From Liopterus haemorrhoidalis (Eukaryota > Arthropoda > Insecta > Coleoptera > Dytiscidae), in assembly GCA_963971575.1 (NCBI GenBank), contig OZ020624.1:13602625-13666624 (forward strand): a DNA stretch of 64,000 nucleotides, written 5' to 3'. The notes under the pieces were generated by a model that was not told where the DNA came from, did no database searches, and saw only the letters and a list, made by a program, of their open reading frames with translations. Shown here one piece after another: positions 43,656-54,689 of this stretch. Each line of letters starts with the position of its first letter. Position 1 is the first letter of the stretch. The position numbers and the translations under genes were made by a program.

Positions 43656-43730
43656 GGGGTGTCGAACCCGGGTCCCCCGAACGTCCATCAAATCTGCCAA
43701 GCATTAAGACCGCTCGACCATGCTCGCCTG
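43656..43730 (-). other. tRNA-like sequence inside the LTR (copy 2)
   Basis: Same block as 39,569-39,643 with one base difference (CATGCTCGCC versus CAGGCTCGCC on the plus strand). A-box-like and B-box-like motifs intact. Confidence 0.55.
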
Positions 43731-43774
43731 GTTAAAAAATTCAATTTTGGGACGATCACTTGTGCATCGTCACA

Positions 43775-45290
43775 AACATAATTTTCAAAGTTTTCTTTTG
43801 TAAAATTTTTAATTTTTTTGTATATATTTCGACGGCGCCACCCCAGGCTAGTATACCATATTGAATTACCGATTGGATCAAACCAAAGTATATTGTTTTT
43901 AAATTTTTTATAGAGTAGATATCTCTTATTTTTTTAAATAAGTGTAAGCTTTTACGAATTTTACTGCATACCGCGTCAATATGGAAATTCCACCTTACAT
44001 GATCGTCGAAAATGACTCCCAGGTAGTTCATCTGTTTTTTCTTGTTATTTTAGTACTACATATACAATTTTTTGAACGGCAGTTAGAATCATGAATTGTT
44101 AAATTTTCAAAAATATTTTGTGTCTTATTGTCATATAATGTAAAAGTTAGAAAGTGTGATTTTTCCACATTTAAAAAGAGTTTATTTTCATGTAACCAGT
44201 TTGCTATTGTTTTCAAATCATAAGTGGCCGACGTTTCTATTTCAGTCCAACTGTTGGCTTTGTAAAAGAGTACCGTGTCATCTGCGTATGATAAAATTTG
44301 ACAGTTTAAAGGAATTGTGAGTAAATCATTCAGGTAAATTATAAATAATAGCGGCCGCAAAATACTGCCCTGGAAAACACCACATGTAATGGAACTTTCT
44401 GTACTGTATGAATCAGATATTTTTGTTACTTGTCCTCTGTCTCGTAAATAGCTTTTTAATAGCTCAAGTGAGATTCCTCTCAGCCCGTACCTTTCCAATT
44501 TTTCTATGAGTAGATTATGATTAACGGTATCAAAGGCTTTGGCCAGATCCAGAAATATGGCCATTGATTTTTCAGAATTATCTAAACTAATGTAAATATT
44601 TTGTGTTAATTCGATTATTGCACCTTCAGTTGAGCTACCTGATCTGAAGCCGAATTGTCGTTCTGATAACAGATTGTGTTTTGCGAAAAACGATTGTATA
44701 CGTTTAGCCAATAGTTTCTCAAAAACTTTACCTATATTATTAATAATAGAAATTGGTCTATAATTGTTACAATCGAATTTATTCCCTTTTTTAAAAATGG
44801 GTGTAATTACTGATTTTTTAAATGTTTTCGGGAAATATCCAACTGTGAAACATGCATTAAAAATATCACTAAGTACAGGGACAATAGAGTTTGCTAATAC
44901 TTTGATAGTTTTTATTGTTATTTTGTCTGTTCCACAAGATTTGGTGTTATTTAAACTATATATTGTTTGCAATATTTCTGATTCGTCAGTTGGATTCATG
45001 AACATTGACTCTTTATTGATTATTATTTTTTTTGCAGTGGAATTCGACTGATTTACTTTAAATTTTTCACATAATTTTTTACCCACTTCAACAAAATATT
45101 TATTAAATTGTTCAGCAATTGCAAGAGGATCTGAGATTATTTGATTATTAACTTTTAGTTTGGATATTTTATCGGATGACTTATTTTTATTTACAGATTC
45201 ATTAGCGATTCTCCACAAGGTCGCTGGCTTTGGATTATTATCAAGTTTTTTTGCGTAATAATTGTTTTTGGCTAATTTTATTAACCGAGG
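43775..45290 (-). CDS. LINE-A ORF2 reverse transcriptase segment
   Basis: Frame 45,308-44,028 with motifs NYRPISIINNIGKVFEKL, RQFGFRSGSSTEGAI, IFLDLAKAFDTVNHNLL, GVFQGSILRPLLFIIY and catalytic LSYADDTVLFY. A second frame, 44,031-43,775, carries NYLGVIFDDHVRWNFHID and the thumb region, so one frameshift lies near 44,030. GVFQGSILRP replaces the usual GVPQGSILGP, which would be expected to harm the enzyme. The low-coordinate end is the LTR-element insertion point; the high-coordinate end is the MITE. Confidence 0.85.
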
Positions 45291-45292
45291 TA

Positions 45293-45752
45293 CACTAGAC
45301 TCTCGCAAATCCGGCTATTCCTTGCACAAAAAACGAACGGATTACTGAGCGAGCCTGGATTACTGAGAGTTTATTTGGTAATCCGACACACTCAGTAATC
45401 CGGCCGTCAACATGTGACAAAACCAGAAATTCCTTTAAATTTTTATGTTTTATTGTATATGTATTTTTTTTTGGTATGTTTTTTTTTTGTAATACATTTT
45501 TAATACAATTAATACTAAGAAATGTTTTTGAAAAAAGATAGGGATCCCCCTATCTAACAGGGGGATTCCCGAGTCAGACGCCAGGGTACGCCGGACTGTT
45601 GAGTCAAGGCCGGATTCGCGAATTTTATGCAGTTCGCTAATCCGGCTTTAACTCAACAGTCCGGCGCACCCTGGCGTAGACCATCGTGGTGGGGGTACGA
45701 CGGACTATTGAGAGGCCGAACTAATAAGTGCCGGATTAGCGAGAGTCTAGTG
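45293..45752. mobile_element. 460-bp MITE with pogo/mariner-like ends in LINE-A
   Basis: Ends CACTAGACTCTCGCAAATCC (left) and CACTAGACTCTCGCTAATCC (right, minus strand), TA on both sides (45,291-45,292; 45,753-45,754). Several internal copies of GGATTACTGAG and AATCCGG, and an internal hairpin at about 45,584-45,679 (GCCAGGGTACGCCGGACTGT and its inverse). Non-coding. It separates the ORF2 endonuclease from the reverse transcriptase. Confidence 0.85.
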
Positions 45753-45754
45753 TA

Positions 45755-46856
45755 TTTGTTTTTTGTAAGTTTCATAAACATTGGATACATCCACATTATC
45801 TGGATCTAGTTTATGTTGTTTGTAGAGGCGATCTCTTATATTTATTGATTTAATAAGGCCATCCGTAATCCAAGGGCTTCTTTTTCTGGTTCTACTAGTG
45901 ATTTTCTTCAATTTAGTACAGGAGTCAACTAAAACGTTTATTTTTGAAATAACATTAGTTAAAGCCGAGTCTATACATACGTTTTTTGTGAGCTCTTTCC
46001 AACTGGTGGAGAGCCCCTTTTCTGCCAATGCATTGTAATCGATTAGTTTTAGTGTTTTTACGTATTTTTTATCCGGAAAACGGGCGCCTGTCTCTTCACA
46101 TAGAATATTTAGGCTAATTGGGTAGTGATCAGTTATTTTAGATTTTAATATTGCAGATGAAAATGTATCTTTTTTGTTACTTCGAACAAAAAAATGATCT
46201 AAACAGGATTCTGATTTTTTTGTGACTCTGGTATAATCGTTAATAAATGATATGAATCCATATTCATTCATTAAATTGAGATATTCATGTGATATAATAT
46301 TATCAGTTTTTCTACAGAGAATATCGATATTAATATCTCCCGTTAATATCTCATTGTTTGTGTTACAAAATTCCGACATATAGTTACGCAAGTTTTCCAA
46401 AAATATTCGACAGTCAATTGGAGGGGGTTTATAAATTACTGTTAACCCAAATAAATCATTATTTACATTAAATTCAATCCTTAAAAATTTAAAATTATTG
46501 ATAGAATGTGTACATACCTTATGTGATATATCTTTATTTATAAAAAGCACGGCACCGTCATTCTGATTTATTTGACTGCCATTGTAGTAGGTGGTGTAAC
46601 CATCAAGTTGGTAATGCTCTATATTATCTATTATACGCGTTTCTGTACATGCTACAATTTGACAATCTTTTTGAATGCCCGACAGTAATACCTTTAGCTC
46701 ATCTAGATTTTTATTTAGCCCTCGGATGTTAGTATGAAAAATATTTAATTTGAAGTTTTGGTTTATTTGCAGGTAATCATTATATTCGTTTAGTGTAGTA
46801 CATATTTCTGTATTAATTTCTGTTTTTGCTAAATCTTGAAAATAATCTAATTCCAT
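45755..46856 (-). CDS. LINE-A ORF2 endonuclease segment
   Basis: About 365 codons from ATG 46,856. Endonuclease motifs: NIFHTNIRGLNKNLDEL, VACTETRI, LTGDINIDIL and the catalytic KITDHYPISL. Then the linker to the reverse transcriptase (SPWITDGLIKSINIRDRLY). The frame runs into the MITE at 45,752. ORF1 lies 42 bp upstream. Confidence 0.85.
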
Positions 46857-46898
46857 TAAAGTAGTATAAAGTGGTATAAAATAAATATTTAGATGAGA

Positions 46899-47670
46899 TT
46901 AAGATTGAATTCTGTTCAGGTCATTCTTATTACGAATTACAATAATCGGTGAGATATCAGTTTCTCTAACAAAAATTTTTGAATTTTTAAACCAGACATA
47001 CTTAAAACTATTTGCCCGGGCACGTTCCTTGGTCATCCATAATAGTTGCTTAACTTCAGAGTTTAGATTCTCGTTAAAGTATAAGATATCTCCGATATTA
47101 ATATCTTTTAAGTTTCGGTTAGTTGCCACTAACCGTTTTTGTTTAAGATAGAGGTCACGTTTGTTTCTGGAGACAAAGCTAACTATTATTGAGGGGGGGT
47201 GATTTTTTCCCTGGCGGAGTAGAGAGCCGGTGGGTGACATCTATATCTTCTGATGATATGTCAATTTTCAATTCTTTGGCAATGTTCAAAACAATGTCCG
47301 TACAGTTCTCATTTTGTTTTAACGGATAGCCATGTATTTCTAAATTTTTTTTGCGCATGTATTGATCTAAGTTCATGATTTTAGAGGCGGAGTTATCAAT
47401 AATTTCGGTTTTTTCAGCTAGCGTTAATTCTAAAGCTTGAATTTTTTTACTTTGCTCTTTGTTTTCATCATTTTTCATCTTTAATTTATTTAAAATATCA
47501 TCGTATTGATCGGACATCATCTGGACCGAGTGTTGTAATAATTTAAATTCATTTTCAATTGAGTCAATTTTTGACATTTTGGCATCTAGTTTATTAATTA
47601 ATGCTTTTATTTCCACTAATTCGGCAGAAATATGAGTTGTTTCACTTCCAGATTTGGATCTTGTAGACAT
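46899..47670 (-). CDS. LINE-A ORF1, coiled coil and FP-like domain, frameshifted
   Basis: Starts at ATG 47,670. Heptad-rich residues about 10-110 (LVEIKALINKLDAKMSKIDS) predict a coiled coil, followed by KKNLEIHGYPLK and VTHRLSTPPGKK, similar to the FP-like domain found in many insect LINE ORF1 proteins. The frame shifts by one at the C7/G7 run near 47,190-47,200 and continues in 47,240-46,899 (SIIVSFVSRNKRDLYLKQKR, ending IVIRNKNDLNRIQS). Expected to bind element RNA as a multimer. The frameshift may be real or a homopolymer sequencing error. Confidence 0.8.
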
Positions 47671-48565
47671 GATCAGTGCTTTATTTATTATAAAGTTTCA
47701 AATAATGTATTAATTCAGTGCTGACTGCGAATAAACTTTATTGTGACGGTACGACTATATTAGAATAAAACAAGTCTATCTGTACACTGTTTTAACGAAC
47801 CTGTTGCACTGTCCGGATTATATAGATAAGCGGCCGTACAGAGACAGGTACCCACTAACCAGGAGTCCAAAGGTCGTTTTTGTTACTCGTTGATAAGAGT
47901 TTGTTGTCTATTGTTTATAAATGCAACATTTTACATTAATAAAAACGGTACAATCGTATTCACCACTGAACATTCACTGATGACACTGAATTTCAATTTT
48001 TTAATACTGATAGTTTAGTTTAAATAAACAAATAACTGTCTAGCGATTTTAAACACGTCTACTTGCAATACAATTTTTATACTCTAAATAAATTATAGTA
48101 ATCCATATATGGTTAATATAATGATTGATTTGTCATTCTCATACATTGTACTTTTAAAAACCTATGCTGAAATAAATCTTATTTTTGTAGTATTTATGCA
48201 AATTTTATTTAAATAAAATAAAGCACAATGGCATAGTTATTGGCATACGAGACACAGTTATTGGCATATGCCTAACACAGTAATTGGCACTTACATTTTT
48301 TCGATTTAAATTGTTTTTTTTACATTATTAAGAGAAATTACTAAGTGGTATAAGTGGTATAGGTATTCAAAAATATAAGCATATAATGAATAATTTTATT
48401 ATACAAACAAAAATTATACATTAAAGGTGTGAGCAGGTATACCTACTACATATAATTATATTCTTGAAAAATATATGTTTTTATGAATAATTGAAACAAA
48501 AAATTATTTTAATGATTAAAAAAGAAGTTCTTATGAGTATTACTTTTTCCTATATGATAAAACAA

Positions 48566-50967
48566 TTATTTCGACTTATATTTTTCTACACAACTATTGC
48601 AAATAAAAAAACTAGTTTCAGTTGAATTTGATGGTCTGCTCTTCAAACATCTTGTATGATAAGCTCTGGTACAGTAACGACATTTTGTACCAAAATTAAT
48701 GCTATTTATATTATAAGTACATATAAAACACATTCCGCTAGTTACCGCATCAGAAGGTACACTGTATTTTGACGTCACATCTTCAATAGAAATAATATTT
48801 ATTTTTTCTCGTTTTATCTTAGTTTCTTCATGGGGCATTTTAGACCATTCAGTTTCTTTAGCAGGTATTTCCAGACGTTAAATGTCTTCATTGGGTGTAT
48901 CAGGATTTTCAATTTCTTCCATGGGTGTTTCAGGATGTTCGATTTCTTTAGTGGGTATATTAGGATTTATAATTATTGTTTCCAAGTCTTTCAACTTCTT
49001 ACTATTTTTTTTATTAGTTCTCTTATTTATTTTCTTATTTTCGTTTTCTTTCTTTGATTTATTGAGTAATCTAATTCTTTTTCTTTCTTCTTTATTTTCT
49101 TGTTCTACTCTCACTTTTTCTTCTTTTTCTTTAATTTGTTTTTGAAATTCGTCGGACGTTAAGACATAATGTCTTCTCTCTATTTTTCTTTTCCCTTTTC
49201 TAGATGGTTTCTCGGGCCAATACAAAACTTCTTGAAGTGACCTTTGGTTCAAAGTGTCGTTATTATTATTGATATTTTGGTCACTTTTACTAATCTCTAT
49301 AATTTTGTTTTCTTCCACTGTTTCAAATTGCACATTAGAGTTTAAATCAAGGTTCAGTAACTGTTCTTCTGTAATAATTGGAACATTGCTAATAAAAGAT
49401 TCATAATCATCGATATTTGCATTGAAGATTTCAGTCGTCACCTTGTTTGAAATAGCAGAAATATTATCAGTCTATCAAAATTAGAAATATTACTCTTAGG
49501 AGAATCACAAATATCAGTCTTAGAAATATCATTCGCAAATAATTCAATTTCGTTTCGTTCTTGTTCGTTGTTATAGTCGTTTTCTCCATGCGTAAACTCT
49601 TGCCACAATTTATACAAAATAAAGAAATATTTTCCACAATTTTCTGTAACCCTTTTCATCACTTCGAATTTTTGTATTTTTTCTTCGCCTACAATTTCCT
49701 TAAATTTTTGATAAGTTATGGTCAAATTGAGCAATTCATTTTCTTTTAATGCTGACGTATTTTTACCAAGACATTTAGTGTAGTCAATGGTGCTAGTATC
49801 CCATGGATACAATCCGCAAGCTTGAAATCCATGCTGGATAATGCTTGGTTTTTCGCTAAATTTCTCAACTACTTGTTTTAGTATAGGGGCAAAATTTTCT
49901 TTATTTATGTCTAGTGTAGGATTATTTCGTCTCCATTCTGAGATCCCTTTTTTCCAACCTGCCTTTATGGGTCGAAATGCAGCAACATCTGCAGGCTGCA
50001 AAATACGAGTGGCATTTGGATATAAAGCTATTAGTACTATGCCTATCTGTGAACAAAGAACTGATACGTTTTTGTCCAAATGTGTTTTATGGCCATCTAC
50101 AAATAATATGACTGGCATTGTAACTTTATTTTTTTGTAGATACGGATACAAAACTTGCGAAATATACTCATAAAACAATTCAGACTTCATCCAGCCTGTA
50201 TCGCTTAACCCTATGCCCCATGAAGAAGGTACTGAATTGGTTATCTCAGCTCTTAAACGGACGTTTGGGTATATTATCATGGGGGGAGTAACGACCCCCG
50301 TTGCACAAAAAGTAAACATGACCGTTATAGCTAATTTTGCTTGTCCCGAGTCCACCTCGTATACGTTCCTGCATCCTCTTGGAGCGAGAACTTTTTGGTT
50401 CTTTGGGCATATTTGAAAGTTCGTCTCATCCCCGTTAAAAATTCTGGAAGGATCCTTTAATATATCTGCATATCCTTCATTTGCTAGATATGTATGTATA
50501 TTTTGAAACCAATTTTTTATGTCGTGTTCCGAAACATTGGCGCTCGCTTGTGTAACTCCTTCTACTGTTCTTTCTGCAAGGTTTGGATGTCTTTTAAGGA
50601 AGGCTCTATACCAGCCTCTTCCTGGTATATTATTTGCAAAAGGAGTTTGACGTGGATTTTCATCTAAAAATTGTTTAACGGACAAGTATATGTCATCTTT
50701 TCTGCGAGGGAAGCCCTTTTTTGTACACTCAATTATCCATTTTACCAAGATATTTTCCTCCTCTTTCGTCAAAATACAATTCGGACCATGACCAATTTTT
50801 ACGAATTGTTCACTTAAGCGAAATTGGAGCGTAGCCCTGGGAACCCCAAATTTTTTTGAGGCCATATTTTTTGACATGCCATCTTTTTGAATAGCATTTA
50901 ATGCCAATGTTATGTCTTTTTCATTATATTCTTTTTTATATTTAGAGCCTTCCTTAACATTCGGCAT
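48566..50967 (-). pseudogene. Tigger-B transposase, nearly complete
   Basis: Starts ATG 50,967: MPNVKEGSKYKKEYNEKDIT, with a helix-turn-helix (MASKKFGVPRATLQFRL), second DNA-binding domain (KKGFPRRKDDIYLSVKQFLD, RGWYRAFLKRHPNL) and DDE core: FNGDETNFQICP, ILFVDGHKTHLDKN and ILQPADVAAFRPIKAGW, then QHGFQACGLYPWD. A one-base frameshift near 49,470 leads to the frame 49,441-48,878, with a Lys/Glu-rich coiled-coil-like region containing EVLYWPEKPSRKGK. One in-frame TAA (48,878-48,880) precedes a PHD-like finger (CFICTYN...CRYCTRAYHTRCL...CNSC) ending at 48,566. About 790 residues in all. Only two lesions, so it is a good template for its family. Confidence 0.88.
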
Positions 50968-51695
50968 TTTAAATCTACAGGAAAAATTATAGTAAAAATA
51001 CTAAATATATAGTAAAATATTAAAGTAATTGCCTATATTTTTAATTTAATATTCTCTTACAATTAGCCAATTAAAAGTAAAAAATATAAAATTATTTATT
51101 TAAATGAGGGTTTAGTTATTGGCAGTGCAAATGTTACATTTATTGGCAGGTTGCCAATAACTAAATAATTCAAATTTTCAGACAGTAACTACAAAAATTT
51201 AAACTAGCTTATATTGGATATAAGAAAATAATGTTTTTTAATTAAAAATCATGTTTTTTTCAGAAGATATAGTCATTGGCAGTACTGCCAATAACTGTTT
51301 TTTGAACAAATATGAGGTATAGTTATTGGCATCCTTAAATTTTCGTTTATTTGTTTTATTTTTAAGGTTATGATACATCAGACTGTTAAAACAAGTTCTA
51401 GTAATAATATCTACACACTTGTAATATCGATTAATAAGTTAAAAATTAGAAAAATTGCCAACATGTTAAAGGTCATTCTTATGAATTTCTTAAAAACTCA
51501 CCTGCTTTGTGTCTGTTTACAACACGGTCACATTAAAAGCCCGCGCAAAATTCTGTTTGCCAACTTCAGATAACTAAATTTACCAGATGTATTAAATAAT
51601 GTTGCCACTACATTTCCTCAATAAAATAAAAACAACTAAATGTTTATTTTCCTTATTAATGCACTTTGAAAATCTCACTGCCAATAACTCTACCC

Positions 51696-51720
51696 CTGCC
51701 AACAACTGTACCTCTTACCC
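51696..51720 (+). repeat. Terminal inverted repeat of Tigger-B (high-coordinate end)
   Basis: Inverse of 32,393-32,417 and followed by TA. The transposase reads away from this end. Confidence 0.85.
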
Positions 51721-51722
51721 TA

Positions 51723-52138
51723 CTTCATATTTTTTTCAAAATGTATCACAATCTCGATGTATTTTCATTCACTGGTTGTGTTGATGTTTTATAATTTATT
51801 ATTTTAAATGTAATACAAATTGTAATCAGATATCCAGGCACGAAATCCATGGTAGCATTTATTTGGGTGTAAGTAAAAAAAGTGGTAAGTAAAACCAGGT
51901 GAAACCTAATAAAATATGTTAATATTTTGTTTGCAAAAAACTTTAAGTTCATCATAAAATAATTATGAACGTCATAAATTTGTGCCTAGTTAATTTTATA
52001 ATGCCATCCAAATTTGACCTTTGTTGGTCATGGGTGGCGTGAATTTTTTTTTTTTTTGTGAATAACAAGTGTTTAATGGCAACGCTGTTTTCAGAATATT
52101 CTACCATTAATTCATTTTATTTATAGGTAGTAACAATA
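51723..52138. other. AT-rich spacer, no gene recognized
   Basis: No supportable frame or repeat; a T-run at about 52,027. Confidence 0.4.
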
Positions 52139-52320
52139 TAGTCTATTTCAAAGGTTTTAGCGGAACTAAACGTAATTTTTATTTTCTTAAGTTGTCGCGA
52201 GCTCACTTTTTAATGATTGAATGCGGCTTTTGTTAAACAAAATAGTCAAATGCCCTATTCAATCGATAAAAGTTACTAGATTTCAAAACTTAGTTCCGCC
52301 TAAACCAAAGAAACAGACTG
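52139..52320. mobile_element. MITE-Y copy 2
   Basis: 182 bp. Left TAGTCTATTTCAAAGGTTTT, right (minus strand) CAGTCTGTTTCTTTGGTTTA, both continuing into GCGGAACTAA. TA flanks (52,137-52,138; 52,321-52,322). A related single end, GGTTTCTTTGGTGTAAGCGG, lies at about 52,496. Confidence 0.75.
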
Positions 52321-52614
52321 TAGTTATTTATTTCATTCTTTGTAAATGTAATACAAAGAAATGTATGTATGTATTATATATTTCATTTTGTAATACGTTA
52401 CTAGATTTGATGATTTTGGTGATTGTTTTGTTCTAAATGGACTTTTATGGAACCATGTGAACTGTAAATCTGGCTTTTTAGTTTTTGGTTATAGCCGGTT
52501 TCTTTGGTGTAAGCGGACCTAGATTTTAAATTCTAGTAGCTATTAATGTTTGAAGCTCTTGATCATTTTGTTTAGCTAAAGCCTACTTCAGACATTAAAA
52601 AATTAACTCCTGAT
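52321..52614. other. Spacer with a partial MITE-Y end
   Basis: Only the MITE-Y-like end at about 52,496 is recognizable. Confidence 0.4.
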
Positions 52615-53143
52615 CAGTGGCGGCTCTTGGGAAAAATTGTAGGGAGGGCAAAATTAAAAATCTTACCTTAGAATTGTATGAAACACTGGTGAAAAAACAA
52701 TTTTTAAATAGTTACTTGCACTTAGTAATTGTTATTCACTTAACACAAGTAAGTCATAAAGTCATTTAGGAGTTACGAGCACAATTATTTATAAATAAGT
52801 TCAATTTTTCTTTTTTTTTCTAAGGCAAAAGTATTTATAACTTTGTTATTAAAATCATTAATTGTATTTACGAACTTTTTTTCTATGCTTAGCATAGCAA
52901 GTGCTGTCAACCTTTCTTGCGCTATTGGGTTTCTTAAAAAGTTTTTTATCCTTTTAAGACTGGAAAAACACCTTTCCGTTTCTATAGTCGTCATCGAAAT
53001 CGTACAAATAACTTTTAATAATTCTGTGCACTTGGGAAATATTTGACATAAATTATTTTCAATAAAAAATTGTAAAATAGGTAATGCTCCTAGAGAACTA
53101 GCAAAATCGGGTATACTTTATAAAGCTAAAAGTTCATTTTTAG

Positions 53144-53188
53144 GGTTTTGTAGGTATGACCAAAAAACCCTTATACCGTCATTTTGTC

Positions 53189-53222
<34 letters not shown>

Positions 53223-54226
53223 TCGGTAAAAATTGTAGCCAAACGGCTAAACCTAGAGAGTTGAAATTTGGCATGCTTATACAACTCTTTGACCCGCACA
53301 TAGGAAAAATACTAAAACATCTAAAAAACATATCCCCCTAAAAATATAGACAAATATGTGCTCATCGAAAAAAAAAAATATATTTTTTTATATTTCTGAG
53401 TAGGGTATCAAATGAAAGCCCTTGGTACGTGGATTAACGATCAAATTTTTATTATTGCAAAATAAATTATTTTGAAGCGATTTTTGCAAAAAATGGTGCA
53501 AAAATTTTTTTGTCCCACACCCTGTAGCCCAGATGGTTTAAACTAAAAATCTGAAAAATTCTAAGTAATGTACATTGGTGTGAACCGGAATAGTTCAACA
53601 GGAATTTTTGATCAGATTAGGTTTTTGGGAAAAAACGCATTTTTTGTGATTTTTGGCTAATAATGTATACAAGTTATAGCTTTGTAACACGCCACAGTGT
53701 AACGTACATGCTGGTCTAGTGGTATTAGAAGCTGATTTTTCAACCAAGTAACCCAATCCGAAAGGGATCGAATCCTGTGAGAAGAGACTATATTATTTTT
53801 TGTTTTTTTTTTTTAATTTTTATATTGTTTAAATTATTTTTTCAAAATTCTAGTTATATTTTGGCAAATGTTGCATTTAATTTTTAAAAGCGTAAATTTA
53901 ATAGCCAGTGGAAATTGTTTAAATTATAATTTAATTCTGTTTCAATGTACACGAAATCAGAGGGGCGGAACTTATAACAACCAATGGAAGCCATAGGCGC
54001 AATTTTTAAAATTCTTAATGAACCTTGCTATATATATATATATATATAAAAAAAAAAATACTGCACATATTTAGAAACCTAAATAATGGTATTAAGCGTT
54101 CGAATTAAAATTAACAAAAAAAATATTTTAATATAAAATTTGTTTTCGCATCCAAAATAATCATCATTCACTTACTAAATACCTGCAAAACCCTGAAATG
54201 TGTGAAAATTCACACTTCACATCAAT
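53144..54226 (+). repeat. Repeat R, copy 2 (with tRNA-like segment)
   Basis: Sits inside the hAT relic between two copies of TTTTTAG (53,137-53,143 and about 54,227-54,233). Begins GGTTTTGTAGGTATGACCAA, followed by a (TCTG)n microsatellite (53,189-53,222). Near the other end CAAAACCCTGAAATGTGTG is an inverted version of the start, then a small palindrome GTGTGAAAATTCACAC. Other copies at 26,296-27,490 and 29,845-30,030. Class unresolved; no coding. Confidence 0.7.
53706..53782 (+). other. tRNA-like sequence within repeat R copy 2
   Basis: TGCTGGTCTAGTGGTATTAG is close to an A box of the Asp/Glu tRNA type and GGGATCGAATCC to a B box, 40 bp apart. No closed acceptor stem. A different tRNA-like sequence occupies the matching place in copy 1. 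Confidence 0.45.
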
Positions 54227-54689
54227 TTTTTTAGATCATTAATTGAAATTACGTCACAAAATTGATTTTTTACTATTGCTAAGATATGATCCGGAAATTG
54301 TTTTGAATATGAAACTTGTTTGATTCGAAGAACTTTGAATAAAATAAATGATCAGAAGATACAAAGTGTGTTTTCATTTCAAGCAAAATAACATCGCCAA
54401 TTTCTATGGACTACTCGCCTAATACATTTTTTTTCTTGTTCTAGTTGGCTGTGTTTCATTGCCAACTTCAGATGAGTTAACTATTTTATCCCGAACTCGC
54501 AAAATATATGCTTCAAAATCTTTCAAGTATTTATAAACCGACACCAAATCAATATCCATTTTCTGAATCCTATTAAACATTATTTCAACATATGGGTGAA
54601 TTGTATTATTTGTATTATTGAAAAAATCTAGCCAATAATTGAAAGTTTCGTCTTCTAATGTTTTTACTAATTTTGTGTTTTGTTTCGTC

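Larger units (their letters stand above)
33171..43774 (-). mobile_element. LTR retrotransposon with deleted pol core, Lys-type primer site
   Basis: The 5' LTR is 42,257-43,774 and the 3' LTR is 33,171-34,189 plus 39,198-39,687, the latter split by the Jockey LINE. LTR ends are TGCGACG...CGTCACA as written on the plus strand (TGTGACG...CGTCGCA on the coding strand). Target duplication AACA at 33,167-33,170 and 43,775-43,778. The internal part is only 2.57 kb (39,688-42,256): primer-binding site, gag and protease, then a jump to the last residues of integrase. Reverse transcriptase, RNase H and most of integrase are absent, so the copy is non-autonomous. Gypsy-type by gag-protease layout. Confidence 0.85.
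42257..43774 (-). repeat. 5' LTR of the LTR retrotransposon
   Basis: 1,518 bp, intact. From the high-coordinate end: tRNA-like block, an AT-rich stretch, three 100-bp tandem units (43,261-43,500), AT-rich sequence and GC-rich blocks. Near-identity with the 3' LTR points to a fairly young insertion, although the gag stop and pol deletion may predate it. Confidence 0.88.
32452..48000 (-). mobile_element. LINE-A: CR1/Jockey-group non-LTR retrotransposon, split by later insertions
   Basis: Minus-strand element with ORF1 (46,899-47,670), ORF2 endonuclease (45,747-46,856), reverse transcriptase (43,775-45,290), the C-terminal end of ORF2 (32,809-33,170), a 3' untranslated part and a pentanucleotide (GAATT)n tail at 32,452-32,481. 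The LTR element (33,171-43,774) and a MITE (45,293-45,752) split it; removing them leaves about 4.5 kb. The 5' limit (about 47.99-48.0 kb) is a guess, since Tigger-B sequence with its TTATTGGCA motifs resumes by 48,230. No RNase H. Clade assignment within the group is uncertain. Confidence 0.75.
32393..51720 (-). mobile_element. Tigger-B: pogo/Tigger transposon containing a four-level nest
   Basis: Left end GGGTAAGAGGTACAGTAATT at 32,393; right end on the minus strand from 51,720 reads GGGTAAGAGGTACAGTTGTT. TA target duplication at 32,391-32,392 and 51,721-51,722. The transposase runs on the minus strand at 48,566-50,967. Only about 60 bp of the element lies left of the LINE-A insertion, while the remainder is 48.0-51.72 kb, so the native length is about 3.8 kb and 15.5 kb is later insertion. 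Confidence 0.85.
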
